Source of the DNA: PXAP01 sp046483315 | GTDB lineage: Bacteria > Bacteroidota > Bacteroidia > Bacteroidales > PUMT01 | Direction of reading: 5' to 3' | DNA length: 64,000 nt | NCBI GenBank assembly: GCA_046483315.1 | Contig: JAWODJ010000058.1 | Location: 175,643-239,642 of the forward strand | Shown here: positions 8,883-18,100 of the stretch, in pieces | Position numbering within the stretch: position 1 is the stretch's first letter | Layout: the number at the start of each line of letters is the position of its first letter | Notes under the pieces: generated by a model | Told to the model about the DNA's origin: nothing | The model's input: the letters and a program-made list of their open reading frames with translations, nothing else | Databases searched by the model: none | Position numbers and translations under genes: made by a program

Positions 8883-10307
8883 ATGAGTAATATATTTATT
8901 AACTTGCAGTCCGAAGAAGTTGTGACTTCTGCATTGTCCCCCCGGGGACCGGGTGCTTATAATCAAACAAACGATCACACGTCCGCTTTGGAAGAGAGTG
9001 AGTTATTTTTAGGGTTTTTTTCAGTTTCAGATATTGTATTTTATCCTTTTACTGTCGGGATAGGTATAGGTTTACTGGGACTGGTATTTCTGCTGGGTGC
9101 TTCTGCCCTGATATCCGGTTCGGAGGTTGCTTTTTTTTCCCTGTCCCCGGTTGAGAACCGTCAGCTTGAAAAAAAAGACAGTAGTGCCAGTCGAATAGTT
9201 TGCAGGCTGCTCGACAATCAGGAACGTCTCCTTGCCACCATTGTGGTTGCAAATAATTTTGTAAATGTTGCAATCGTAATTTTGTCGACAATAATTACCG
9301 AACTGCTTATAGATTTTTCAGATTCACCGACACTTGGTTTTGTTTTTAAAGTAGTCGTAATCACTTTTCTTCTGCTGCTTTTCGGTGAGATCCTGCCAAA
9401 ACTGTATGCCAATCATAATCCATTGAGGTTTACTCTATTTATGGGTTATCCCCTTTTTTTTACAGAGAAGGTATTAAAGCCCGTAAGTATGATACTTGTC
9501 AGGTCAGGTGCATTGATATACAGAAGAGTTACCAGGAGGAAAGAAAATTTGTCTATCGATGATCTTTCCCATGCACTTGATATTACGTCGCCTTCCCTTA
9601 CGGAGGACAGAAAAATTCTCAAAGGCATAGTCGATTTTGGCAATAAAGATGTTACCGAAATAATGAAACCCCGGATTGATGTAATTGCCGTCGATACATC
9701 GACCGGTATGAATAAACTGATATTAATCATAATTGAGTCAGGCTATTCCCGGATTCCTGTATTCTCTGAAACATTTGATGATGTCAGAGGGATACTTTAT
9801 GTAAAAGACCTGTTACCCCATCATCAGAAAGATGATTCCTTTCGCTGGCAGACTCTTATAAGGCCTCCCTATTTTGTGCCGGAGACCAAAAAAATTAATG
9901 ATCTTTTAAAGGAATTTCAAACCCAGAAGATTCATATGGCGGTGGTGGTTGATGAATACGGGGGGACTACCGGCATTGTTACAATGGAAGATATACTTGA
10001 GGAGATAGTAGGAGAGATCAGTGACGAATTTGACCTGGAAGAGCTTTATTTCTCCAAGCTCGATGACAGAACTTATATTTTTGAAGGCAAAACTCCCCTG
10101 AATGATTTTTATAAAATATTGAATCTCAGTCATGATGTTTTTGATGAAATAAAAGGTGAGGCTGATACCCTTGCAGGTCTGATACTGGAGTATGAGGGAG
10201 AGATTCCGGAGAAAAACAAGAAAATAATTTACAAACAATTTGAGTTTAAAATAGAATCGGCCGATACCAGGCGAATAAAACAGATCAGAGTGTGTCTGCA
10301 CAAGTAG
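8883..10307 (+). CDS. gldE: Gliding-motility-associated protein GldE (CNNM/CBS/CorC-type membrane protein)
   Basis: The 474-residue protein has a membrane domain of the CNNM/DUF21 type (about residues 55-205, with GSEVAFFSLSP near 79-89), two CBS domains (about 220-345) and a C-terminal CorC/HlyC domain (about 365-465). The family resembles Mg2+/Co2+ efflux proteins. GldE was named for its place beside gldD and its link to gliding in Flavobacterium; its precise action is unknown. The N-terminus is about 50 residues longer than I expect, so an internal start is possible. It lies between ssb and gldD on the same strand and overlaps the longest form of gldD. Confidence 0.88.
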   Translation: MSNIFINLQSEEVVTSALSPRGPGAYNQTNDHTSALEESELFLGFFSVSDIVFYPFTVGIGIGLLGLVFLLGASALISGSEVAFFSLSPVENRQLEKKDSSASRIVCRLLDNQERLLATIVVANNFVNVAIVILSTIITELLIDFSDSPTLGFVFKVVVITFLLLLFGEILPKLYANHNPLRFTLFMGYPLFFTEKVLKPVSMILVRSGALIYRRVTRRKENLSIDDLSHALDITSPSLTEDRKILKGIVDFGNKDVTEIMKPRIDVIAVDTSTGMNKLILIIIESGYSRIPVFSETFDDVRGILYVKDLLPHHQKDDSFRWQTLIRPPYFVPETKKINDLLKEFQTQKIHMAVVVDEYGGTTGIVTMEDILEEIVGEISDEFDLEELYFSKLDDRTYIFEGKTPLNDFYKILNLSHDVFDEIKGEADTLAGLILEYEGEIPEKNKKIIYKQFEFKIESADTRRIKQIRVCLHK

Positions 10308-10324
10308 AATCCGGTTTAAAGATT

Positions 10325-10909
10325 ATGAATATGATGCGTCTGTTTTTTATTTTTTTTATAACTGTTTTGTTGATTTTACCGGCAATCTCCTGCAGAAATG
10401 ATTATTCTCCCAAACCAAGGGGTTATTTCAGGATTGATTTCCCTGAAAAATCATATGTCCCTTACAATGGGGATTGTCCTTTCCGCTTTATGTATCCTTC
10501 ATATGCCGTTATCAGTAATGATGAAAGCCATAATGCCCGGCCTTGCTGGATAAATATTGATTTTCCTCAGTTCAGGGGCAGGCTTCACATAAGTTATATG
10601 GAGGTTGACAACAACCTTGTTGAATATATGGAAGATGCAAGAAAATTAGCATATAAACATACGGTAAAGGCAGACGCCATCGATGAGAGGATGTTTTTTA
10701 ATCATCAACAGGATGTTTATGGCGTTATGTATGATATAAAAGGGAATTCAGCTTCTGCCATTCAATTTTATCTGACCGACAGCAGCAGACATTTTTTTCG
10801 CGGAGCTTTGTATTTTGAAGTGCAGCCGGATAAGGATTCCCTTGCCCCTGTGATTGATTATTTCAGGGAAGATATATTATACATTATTGAAAGTTTTGCC
10901 TGGGAATAA
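10325..10909 (+). CDS. gldD: Gliding-motility lipoprotein GldD
   Basis: GldD is a lipoprotein needed for gliding and type IX secretion in Flavobacterium; its molecular action is unknown. The ATG at 10325 gives 194 residues, with a hydrophobic signal ending in the lipobox LPAISC and then RNDYSPKPRGYFRIDFPEK, a hallmark opening of the family. A start 11 codons upstream (10292) would overlap gldE and place extra residues before the signal, so it was not used. GldD occurs also in non-gliding Bacteroidales, so this gene alone does not show motility. Confidence 0.9.
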   Translation: MNMMRLFFIFFITVLLILPAISCRNDYSPKPRGYFRIDFPEKSYVPYNGDCPFRFMYPSYAVISNDESHNARPCWINIDFPQFRGRLHISYMEVDNNLVEYMEDARKLAYKHTVKADAIDERMFFNHQQDVYGVMYDIKGNSASAIQFYLTDSSRHFFRGALYFEVQPDKDSLAPVIDYFREDILYIIESFAWE

Positions 10910-10955
10910 ATGATTTTCGATCTTTGTTTTTTTAACTAAAAGAGAATCCGTTATT

Positions 10956-11588
10956 ATGGGTCTGGTAATGAAAAAATTTGTGCAGGATGATTGCCTCCTC
11001 GGCTTATGGGAGATAACCGAAGATTTTTTTTCGCTTTACAATATGCTGGAACTTAATGCTGAAGAGATTGAGACCCTTAACAGTTTTAAAAGTTATAACA
11101 GGAAGCTGGAGTGGCTGAGTGTAAGGGTACTGCTCACAGAGATGGCCGGGTCGGGTGCCAGGATATCCTACAATGGTAACAGAAAACCCTTTTTAACGGA
11201 CAGGAACTATCATATCAGCATTTCCCATTCAAACAGGCTGACATCAATAATAATCAGCCGTAAACGCAGGGTTGGCATTGACCTGGAGTATGTATCGGGC
11301 AAAATCTCCAGCCTTGCAGGTAAGTTTCTGACAGACGCAGAGGAAGAGGCTTTAAGCAGAAAGTCCAGGAAATATCATGTATACATATACTGGTGTGCGA
11401 AGGAGGCACTTTATAAAATTTGTGATAAGCAGAATATTAATTTTCGGGAGGATATAATAATTGACCCTTTCCTTCCCGGGAAACAGGGTACTCTTACCGG
11501 GAAGGTACAAACCAGTGCCATAAAAGAGAATTTTGTCCTGCATTATTTTAAATATCAGAATTATTCTGTAGTTTGGTGTTGCAAGTGA
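10956..11588 (+). CDS. 4'-phosphopantetheinyl transferase (Sfp/AcpT type)
   Basis: This enzyme moves 4'-phosphopantetheine from CoA to a serine of carrier proteins such as ACP. The 210-residue protein has the family blocks HISISHS (about residues 87-93), VGIDLE (about 106-111, Mg2+ and CoA binding) and YWCAKEALYK (about 145-154). A second in-frame ATG four codons in (10968) is a possible start. It follows gldD by 46 bp on the same strand, as in other Bacteroidota, and is 8 bp before the GGGP synthase gene, so the two are probably co-transcribed. Confidence 0.9.
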   Translation: MGLVMKKFVQDDCLLGLWEITEDFFSLYNMLELNAEEIETLNSFKSYNRKLEWLSVRVLLTEMAGSGARISYNGNRKPFLTDRNYHISISHSNRLTSIIISRKRRVGIDLEYVSGKISSLAGKFLTDAEEEALSRKSRKYHVYIYWCAKEALYKICDKQNINFREDIIIDPFLPGKQGTLTGKVQTSAIKENFVLHYFKYQNYSVVWCCK

Positions 11589-11596
11589 ACTGACTT

Positions 11597-12319
11597 ATGA
11601 TTTACAATTCCATTCTTGATCTTTCCGGGAGTAAAAAGATGCTTGTTCTTCTGATTGATCCCGACGAAACAGGCACTGATGCATTGCCAGTATTAATGAG
11701 TTATGCTGCAGCAGCAGGGGTTTCTATGATATTTGTCGGAGGCAGCCTTGTAAACCATCCGGTCGGCCCGTTAATTGACAGCATACGGAGTTTTTCATCG
11801 GTTCCTGTCTTGTTGTTTCCGGGTAATCCAAGCCAGTTAAGCGATAAGGCTGACGGGTTATTGCTTTTGTCGCTTATATCGGGCAGAAATCCTGAATTTT
11901 TGATTGGGAACCATGTCGTTGCCGCACAGTTTTTGAAAAACAGCTCCATGGAGATCATACCAACAGGTTATATGCTGATTGAAAACGGAAAAACCAGTTC
12001 GGCTGAATATATGAGCAATACCAAACCTCTGCCATGTAATAAGCCTGATCTTGCTATATCCACTGCCATGGCAGGAGAGATGCTCGGACTAAAACTTATA
12101 TATATGGAGGGCGGAAGCGGAGCCCCTTCTGTAATACCGTCGGAAATGATAACGGCGGTGAAAAGGAGTATCAGCATCCCGCTAATTGTTGGAGGGGGTA
12201 TCAGGTCGGCAAAAGATTTGAGGGTAGTTTTTGATGCAGGCGCCGATATAGCTGTTGTTGGGAATGCTGTAGAAAAGAATGCAGGGAAGCTGGAAGAATT
12301 TGCTTCCCTGGTAAAATAA
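11597..12319 (+). CDS. Geranylgeranylglyceryl/heptaprenylglyceryl phosphate synthase
   Basis: The enzyme joins a polyprenyl chain to sn-glycerol-1-phosphate to make an ether lipid core, a reaction known from archaea and from some Bacteroidota and Bacillota. The 240-residue TIM-barrel protein shows LLIDPDETG (about residues 18-26), YMEGGSGAPSVIP (about 168-180), VGGGIRSAKD (about 196-205) and VVGNAVEKN near the end. These are phosphate- and glycerol-binding loops of the family. Its length is typical. It follows the phosphopantetheinyl transferase by 8 bp and ends at a strong hairpin terminator. The lipid made in this organism cannot be judged from sequence. Confidence 0.88.
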   Translation: MIYNSILDLSGSKKMLVLLIDPDETGTDALPVLMSYAAAAGVSMIFVGGSLVNHPVGPLIDSIRSFSSVPVLLFPGNPSQLSDKADGLLLLSLISGRNPEFLIGNHVVAAQFLKNSSMEIIPTGYMLIENGKTSSAEYMSNTKPLPCNKPDLAISTAMAGEMLGLKLIYMEGGSGAPSVIPSEMITAVKRSISIPLIVGGGIRSAKDLRVVFDAGADIAVVGNAVEKNAGKLEEFASLVK

Positions 12320-12354
12320 AACAGGCTGCCTTTTTTGGACAGCCTGTTTTGTTT
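12318..12354. terminator. Rho-independent terminator between convergent genes
   Basis: An 11-bp stem, AAAACAGGCTG (12318-12328) with CAGCCTGTTTT (12340-12350), closes an 11-base loop. T-rich sequence follows on both strands, so it can end the GGGP synthase transcript and the opposing TPR-gene transcript. A second hairpin, CCGGTTTC (12358-12365) with GAAACCGG (12375-12382), lies next to it. Confidence 0.85.
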
Positions 12355-12410
12355 GTTCCGGTTTCTAAGGGAAAGAAACCGGTTATTTGATGTTCATTCC
12401 GTTCAGATCA

Positions 12411-13394
12411 TTACGGACAATTCAGAACATGTTCAATCTGGTAATTGGCAGATTCTTCATAGTTTCCGAAGGCTGCCTGTCTGTATGCTGTACAGGCCTG
12501 CTCAGTATTACCCAGCCCGGCATAAGCTTCACCAAGCTCAAAGTATATTTTGGCTGTTTCCTCCCTGCTGCCGTCGGTAAGGTCAATAGCCCGGCCGGCA
12601 CTGTTAACGGCATCCTCGAAACGGGATTGCTCGTTATAGATCGTTGCAAGCAGGAAATGTGTTTCTGGAAATTCCTGGTCGTATGCCAGTGAAGTGGTCA
12701 GGAAATCAATAGCCTGGTCATTATTTCCTTCTCCTTTGGCTTTTACCGCACGAACCAGAAAGAAGTCGCGTGCGGTTGATTCGGCAGTTTCGAGAATCTG
12801 CTCATCATTGATCACCAGTGCTGTTTCAATAGCCATGTCCATTGACTCCTTAAAATTTTCAGCATCTTCGAGACGTCTGTAAATCAGTCCTTTACCTAAA
12901 TGAGATCTGGCATGCTGAGGGTTTATTTCAAGGGCCTTGTCGTATAAATCAAGTGCCTTCTCATTGTTGTTTTCCCTGAAAGTAGCGTTGGCCTGTATGG
13001 CATAAAGCTGGTGCAGGACATTTTCAGCACGTCTTTTTGTATTTGGATCGTCATACTGGCCGGCTACTTCGATAGTCTCTTCAAAACCACTGACGGCTTC
13101 AGTAATGTTTCTTTCCCTGTAATGTTCCATCGCCATATCAAAGTAAAGACCTGGGATCTGGACTTCTGCCTGCTCCTTTACTTCAATACCTTCCTCTCCG
13201 AGACTGCTGGCGATTTCATAGCTTTTTTCAAAACTTTCAATAGCCGCCTTCATGTCGGTTTTAACGAGGTCAAGTCCGTTGTTATAGGCATCTATGGCTT
13301 CTTTTAGAGTTTGTCCCTGGGTCTGTAAACCAAGGAATAATGAAACTCCTGCAATTAGGAATAGTCTCTGTAGTAACCGGATCTTCATAAACAT
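12411..13394 (-). CDS. Exported tetratricopeptide-repeat protein
   Basis: The protein has a signal peptide (about residues 1-27, ending near TQGQT) and then about six TPR helix pairs covering nearly all of its 327 residues. One clear unit is NNEKALDLYDKALEINPQHA. TPR arrays bind other proteins; this one probably acts in the periplasm or at the envelope. I chose the ATG at 13394 (a second is at 13388) because it directly precedes the signal peptide; the longer frame from 13433 would begin inside the predicted promoter. The partner is unknown. It ends in Asn-Cys-Pro 91 bp from the convergent GGGP synthase gene. Confidence 0.85.
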   Translation of the reverse strand: MFMKIRLLQRLFLIAGVSLFLGLQTQGQTLKEAIDAYNNGLDLVKTDMKAAIESFEKSYEIASSLGEEGIEVKEQAEVQIPGLYFDMAMEHYRERNITEAVSGFEETIEVAGQYDDPNTKRRAENVLHQLYAIQANATFRENNNEKALDLYDKALEINPQHARSHLGKGLIYRRLEDAENFKESMDMAIETALVINDEQILETAESTARDFFLVRAVKAKGEGNNDQAIDFLTTSLAYDQEFPETHFLLATIYNEQSRFEDAVNSAGRAIDLTDGSREETAKIYFELGEAYAGLGNTEQACTAYRQAAFGNYEESANYQIEHVLNCP

Positions 13395-13430
13395 TTGTTT
13401 TAGAATTATGGTTCTGTTAAATTTTGGTTT

Positions 13431-13464
13431 CAAAAATAGTATTATTTTTTAATGTAGACACAAA
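13431..13464 (-). promoter_or_regulatory. Bacteroidota-type promoter of the TPR gene
   Basis: On the minus strand, TTTG (13464-13461) and TATTTTTG (13438-13431) are separated by 22 bases, matching TTG-N17-23-TAnnTTTG. The predicted transcript would start near 13424, about 30 bases before the chosen ATG. This is pattern matching only. Confidence 0.5.
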
Positions 13465-13486
13465 AACCTGTAAGTTTTGTTTATTA

Positions 13487-14380
13487 TCAGTTAAAAACAA
13501 AAACAGGTCTCTTTGTCTGAAACAGCAATTTCTTTGCCAAACTAGGATTAAAAAGACGGTAAAATAGATTTCTTTTTTTATGTGTAAGCGCAATTAGCTC
13601 AATATCATTTGTTTCAACAAATTTATTCAGGTCTTCCAGTATCTCTTTACTTTCAATTATGTGACATTCCAGGGATAAATTCTTCTCTTTATTGATAAAA
13701 TATTTTTTCATTTCTGTCATTTTTTCCCTGTTTTCTTCGTTCCCGCCATTGGTATTAAAATGTACGCATTCAATCCTTATGGTGTATGCCGACAATATTG
13801 CCGTAAGACTTTCAATTGCTTTGTAGTCAGATTCATCAAAGTTGGTGGCATAAAGAAGCTTTATTTCTCCCTCTTCTTTCATACTGGCATCCCGGGTAAC
13901 CAGGAGAACAGGTATCCCGGCAGTGTCAATTACCCGGGCGGCAACAGACCCTAAAACTTCGTTTGCCTGATCTCCGTGTCCCCTGGTTCCTATGATAATT
14001 ATGGCCGGATTGAATGATTTTATTATGTTGTCAATCTCCTCACCGGGCTGACCCGCCACAACCTCTGTTTCAATTTTTACTTCTTTGAGTCTTTTAATCT
14101 TTATATAGCGTTTTAGCTTTTTCGAAAATTTCTTCATCTCTCTTCGGGCATTGTTCTCAAGCTCCTGAAAAATTTCAGCCATATTGGACTGGTAAGTGAA
14201 GGCATCAGGAAAAGCCATGGCATCAATCATCGGATTGAAGAATGCATGAAAAAGTCTTATCTCTGCATCTGTTCTGGAAGAAAGGTGAAGGGCAAAATAA
14301 CATGCATTCAGTGAGTAATCTGAAAAATCTATTGGAACCAGTATGCGTTCAATCGGGTTTTTTTTATTATTCGTATGCAT
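13487..14380 (-). CDS. Tandem-domain universal stress protein
   Basis: The 297-residue protein holds two UspA folds (about residues 10-160 and 170-295). The first has the start RILVPIDFSDYSLNA and the nucleotide-binding motif GTRGHGDQANEVLGSVAARV (about 133-152), which suggests ATP binding. The second half is more divergent and lacks a clear glycine-rich loop. Universal stress proteins help cells survive growth arrest and energy or oxidative stress. It is transcribed away from the two large ATP-grasp proteins, from which it is separated by 232 bp with a perfect inverted repeat, so shared control is possible but not shown. Confidence 0.9.
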   Translation of the reverse strand: MHTNNKKNPIERILVPIDFSDYSLNACYFALHLSSRTDAEIRLFHAFFNPMIDAMAFPDAFTYQSNMAEIFQELENNARREMKKFSKKLKRYIKIKRLKEVKIETEVVAGQPGEEIDNIIKSFNPAIIIIGTRGHGDQANEVLGSVAARVIDTAGIPVLLVTRDASMKEEGEIKLLYATNFDESDYKAIESLTAILSAYTIRIECVHFNTNGGNEENREKMTEMKKYFINKEKNLSLECHIIESKEILEDLNKFVETNDIELIALTHKKRNLFYRLFNPSLAKKLLFQTKRPVFVFN

Positions 14381-14538
14381 GAGATTATGGTTTAGGTTTA
14401 TAGTTAAAAATCATATTCCCCGCCTTTTTATATTAAACGGAAATTATTCTGTTTTCAGATAATACAGGTTACAATTTATGCGGTCAAAAGATAACCAAAA
14501 GATGAATCAATGTCAATACCGTCGGGATTTTGTATTTA

Positions 14539-14576
14539 CTGATTAATTGAGTAATTTTTGTGTCTCAATTAATCAG
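14539..14576. promoter_or_regulatory. Perfect 13-bp inverted repeat upstream of the tandem ATP-grasp genes
   Basis: CTGATTAATTGAG (14539-14551) and CTCAATTAATCAG (14564-14576) are exact reverse complements with a 12-base spacer. The element ends 36 bases before the ATG at 14613. No T-run follows the right arm, so it is better read as an operator or leader hairpin than as a terminator. It lies in the divergent gap with the universal stress protein gene and could serve either gene. Confidence 0.5.
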
Positions 14577-14612
14577 CATTGCCGGCGTTAATCATTTAAA
14601 GATCAGTTTTTA

Positions 14613-17600
14613 ATGGATAAGGACAAAGAAAATGGCGGGAAAGATATCAGAATGCTTCTGGAAGACAGGAAAGAGAGACTCAAGGAGCTTTCCTGTATCA
14701 ACCAGACTACTGCAATTCTGAAGGAAGGGAAGTCTGTAGAGGAATCGCTTCATCAGATTGCACTAATACTTCCATATGCCTGGCAGTATCCTGAATATTG
14801 CGTTGCCCGTATAGTCTTTGAAGACAAGGAGTATAAAAGTCCCCGGTTCAGGCAAACGGAATGGGGACTGAAACAGAGTTTTAAAACCATTGACGGCAAT
14901 GAGGGTCATGCCGAGGTTTATTATACCAGGGAGTTTGCTGATATGGATGAGGGCCCTTTTCTTGCGGAAGAGCGACATCTGATAGATAATATCTGCAGCC
15001 TCATGCTTGGATACATAAACAGTTACAAAGCCAAGACCATTTTTTTCAGGGCAAAGAGGCAGGAGAAACAGAAACGGAAGCAGGCAGAGCAACAGGGAAA
15101 ATTATTGAACAGCCGCCAGCTTCTTCAGCGGTTTCTTAATATGCATAATGCTGAAAGAGATCTGTTTCATGATCTTATGCCATTTAAAGTAAAGGAGATA
15201 CTTCTTATCGCCACCCTCTACGATGCCTACAGCATTGAGAAGGAAGGCCGGTTCTCCGACCATATGCTCGGGCAGTATCAACAGCTTAATCTTTCATCTT
15301 TGCCCAGGGTTACAGGAGTTTCAAAACTTGAAGAGGCTATTGAGGAACTGGCCGGCAAGCATTATGACATGGTTATTGTTATGATGGGTGTTGACAAGCA
15401 GACTCCTCTTGTACTCAGCAGGAAGCTGAAGGAGGGGTATCCTTATATACCCATCTTCTTTCTTTTAAATAATAACCGTGATATTGAGTTATTTGATAAA
15501 GATGATATCAGGGGCGAGTTTATTAACCGGGTATTTGTCTGGAACGGTGATTCCAAGATGTTCTTCGCCATGGTAAAGCTCCTTGAAGATCAGGTTAATG
15601 TTGAGAATGACACAGCCATGGGTTTTACAAAGGTGATTCTGCTGGTTGAAGATTCTCCCAAGTACTATTCCCGGTATCTGCCTATGATCTATTCCATAGT
15701 GCTTGAACAGACCAAACATCTTATAGAAGATGTCAACACAGATGAATTGTACAAGGTACTTAAGCTCCGGGGCAGGCCAAAGATCCTGCTGGCATCAACA
15801 TATGAGGAGGCAATGGATATTTTTAACCGCTACAGGGAGTATGTTCTTTGTGTTATTTCTGACGTACGCTTCCCCCGGAAGGGTAAAACAGATCCTATGG
15901 CTGGTGTGGACTTTATCAAATATGTAAAGAGCCAGATTGACAATCTTCCCGCAATGCTGCAGTCGGCCGACCAGGGATATCAGAAGAAGGCTCATGAACT
16001 GAAATCCAGCTTTGTTAACAAAAATTCTGAAACACTTTTGCAGGATCTGAAAAGTTTTATTACATATTTCCTGGGTTTCGGACACTTTGTATATCGTGAC
16101 AATGAGGGACGCCAGATTGCCGTGGCAAAATCTATGCGGGAATTTGAGTCATACCTGAAAACCGTGCCGGAAGAGTCGCTTGTTTATCATGCCGTTAAGA
16201 ACCATTTCTCCCTCTGGTTGATGGCAAGGGGTGAAGTGAAAATTGCAAGGATAATCAATCCCCTTAAGGTAAGTGACTTCAGTAATCCCGAGGAGATGAG
16301 GAGCTATCTTATCAATATACTTAAGTCTCACCGTAATGAGCAGGACAGGGGTAAGATAGTCAATTTTGAAGAGTCGGCAATCCTCGAAGAGTCCAATATT
16401 GTCTCATTTGCTTCAGGATCGCTGGGGGGAAAAGGAAGAGGTCTGGCATTTGTAAATTCACTGATATATAATTTCAGGTTCTCAGAACTTATCAAGGGTG
16501 TAAATATCCGGACACCGGTTACAGGAATAATCGGGACTGAAGAATATGATATATTCCTTGAGATAAATAAGCTTTATGACGTAATATATAATGAAACCAG
16601 TTATGACAGGATTAAACAGCTGTTTCTGGGGGGTAATCTCAGCTATAATCTTGAAAAGAAACTAAGGATTTTCCTGAGGATGGTCAACCGGCCCATTGCG
16701 ATCCGCTCTTCCAGCCTTTTTGAGGATTCCCTCATGCAGCCGTTTTCGGGTATATTCGGAACATATCTTCTTCCCAATAACCATCCGGTTTTTGATGTTC
16801 GTCTCCAGCAGGCCACAGATGCCATAAAGCTGGTTTTTGCCTCAATATTTTCAGATAATGCGAAAACATATTTTGAATCTCTTGACAATAAGATCGAAGA
16901 GGAGAAAATGGCCATTGTGCTGCAGGAGGTGGTAGGTAATCAGTATGGTGATTATTATTATCCTCATATCAGCGGAACTGCCCAGTCACATAATTTTTAC
17001 CCGGTGTCTCACATGAAACCCGAAGAGGGATTTTCTGTAATTGCGATCGGCCTGGGGCAATATGTAATGGAGGGTGAACAGGCCTATCGTTTCTCCCCGG
17101 TATATCCTGATCTTGATATCATATCCAACAAAGATCTTTACAGGAACTCGCAATTGAAGTTTTATGCCGTGAATATGTCAAAACCCGAAGTAAATCTTCT
17201 TGAAGGGGAGGATGCCGGTTTGATTAAACTGGATATCTCAGAAGCAGAAAAACATGGCAATCTAAAACATTGTGCTTCGGTTTATGATGTTGACAACGAC
17301 AGGATCATTCCCGGTATTGAAAAACCCGGACCACGCATAGTCAATTTCGCAAATATTCTCAAGTATAATTATATGCCTTTGGCTGAGGCACTTAAAACAA
17401 CACTGGACGTAGTGAAGGAGGCTCTGGGATGCCCGGTTGAAATAGAATTTGCAATAGATCTTAACAGGGATAAAAATAACCTGCCATCTTTTTATCTGTT
17501 GCAGATAAAGCCTCTTTTTGGCAATGAAAACGATTACAGCATTGAACATGAAAAAATTAATGATAAGGATATTTTCCTTAGTTCCGGAAAGAGTATGGGT

Positions 17601-18095
17601 AATGGCAGGATAGACACAATTACCGATATAATATGCATCAGGACCGGGAATTTTGACAAAATGAAAACACGTGAGATGGCTGCCGGGATAGATAAGTTAA
17701 ACTCAAAGATGCTGAAGAGGGGGAAGAAATATGTTCTTATCGGTCCGGGAAGATGGGGCACAAGGGACAGGTTTATCGGGATTCCGGTAGTCTGGCCGCA
17801 AATATCCAATGCTGCTGTAATAGTTGAAATGAGCATGGAGGGCTTCCCTCTTGATGCCTCACTGGGGTCTCATTTTTTTCACAACCTTACTGCCATGAAT
17901 GTGGGATATTTTTCGGTCAATCATACCAGTCCCGATGATTTTATCAGGATGGACATGCTTGATGAAGGGAAGCTTGTTGAGGAAACAGTTTTTTTCAGGC
18001 ACATAGAATTTTCAAATCCGATCAGGATACTTATGGACGGCAGGAAAGGAATGGCACTAATACTAAAACCGCTTAAACAGCACGAAACAACATAA
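14613..18095 (+). CDS. Large signalling protein: GAF-like and receiver-like domains fused to a PPDK-type ATP-grasp domain (copy 1)
   Basis: This 1160-residue protein has an N-terminal GAF-like sensor region (about residues 15-140), a short charged helix, two receiver-like domains (about 185-330 and 340-485; the second has LLVEDS and ISDVRFPRKGK), and a pyruvate phosphate dikinase N-terminal, ATP-grasp region (about 600-1000) with GSLGGKGRGLAFVNS, IAIRSSSLFEDS and EKMAIVLQEVVG. A conserved C-terminal part has GPGRWGTRD near 1045. It lacks the phosphohistidine swivel domain and PEP-binding barrel of real PEP synthase or PPDK, so it cannot be a complete enzyme of that type. It is followed after 5 bp by a 996-residue paralogue. 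The family is annotated in databases as PEP/pyruvate-binding domain proteins; its function is unknown to me. Confidence 0.8.
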   Translation: MDKDKENGGKDIRMLLEDRKERLKELSCINQTTAILKEGKSVEESLHQIALILPYAWQYPEYCVARIVFEDKEYKSPRFRQTEWGLKQSFKTIDGNEGHAEVYYTREFADMDEGPFLAEERHLIDNICSLMLGYINSYKAKTIFFRAKRQEKQKRKQAEQQGKLLNSRQLLQRFLNMHNAERDLFHDLMPFKVKEILLIATLYDAYSIEKEGRFSDHMLGQYQQLNLSSLPRVTGVSKLEEAIEELAGKHYDMVIVMMGVDKQTPLVLSRKLKEGYPYIPIFFLLNNNRDIELFDKDDIRGEFINRVFVWNGDSKMFFAMVKLLEDQVNVENDTAMGFTKVILLVEDSPKYYSRYLPMIYSIVLEQTKHLIEDVNTDELYKVLKLRGRPKILLASTYEEAMDIFNRYREYVLCVISDVRFPRKGKTDPMAGVDFIKYVKSQIDNLPAMLQSADQGYQKKAHELKSSFVNKNSETLLQDLKSFITYFLGFGHFVYRDNEGRQIAVAKSMREFESYLKTVPEESLVYHAVKNHFSLWLMARGEVKIARIINPLKVSDFSNPEEMRSYLINILKSHRNEQDRGKIVNFEESAILEESNIVSFASGSLGGKGRGLAFVNSLIYNFRFSELIKGVNIRTPVTGIIGTEEYDIFLEINKLYDVIYNETSYDRIKQLFLGGNLSYNLEKKLRIFLRMVNRPIAIRSSSLFEDSLMQPFSGIFGTYLLPNNHPVFDVRLQQATDAIKLVFASIFSDNAKTYFESLDNKIEEEKMAIVLQEVVGNQYGDYYYPHISGTAQSHNFYPVSHMKPEEGFSVIAIGLGQYVMEGEQAYRFSPVYPDLDIISNKDLYRNSQLKFYAVNMSKPEVNLLEGEDAGLIKLDISEAEKHGNLKHCASVYDVDNDRIIPGIEKPGPRIVNFANILKYNYMPLAEALKTTLDVVKEALGCPVEIEFAIDLNRDKNNLPSFYLLQIKPLFGNENDYSIEHEKINDKDIFLSSGKSMGNGRIDTITDIICIRTGNFDKMKTREMAAGIDKLNSKMLKRGKKYVLIGPGRWGTRDRFIGIPVVWPQISNAAVIVEMSMEGFPLDASLGSHFFHNLTAMNVGYFSVNHTSPDDFIRMDMLDEGKLVEETVFFRHIEFSNPIRILMDGRKGMALILKPLKQHETT

Positions 18096-18100
18096 TATCA

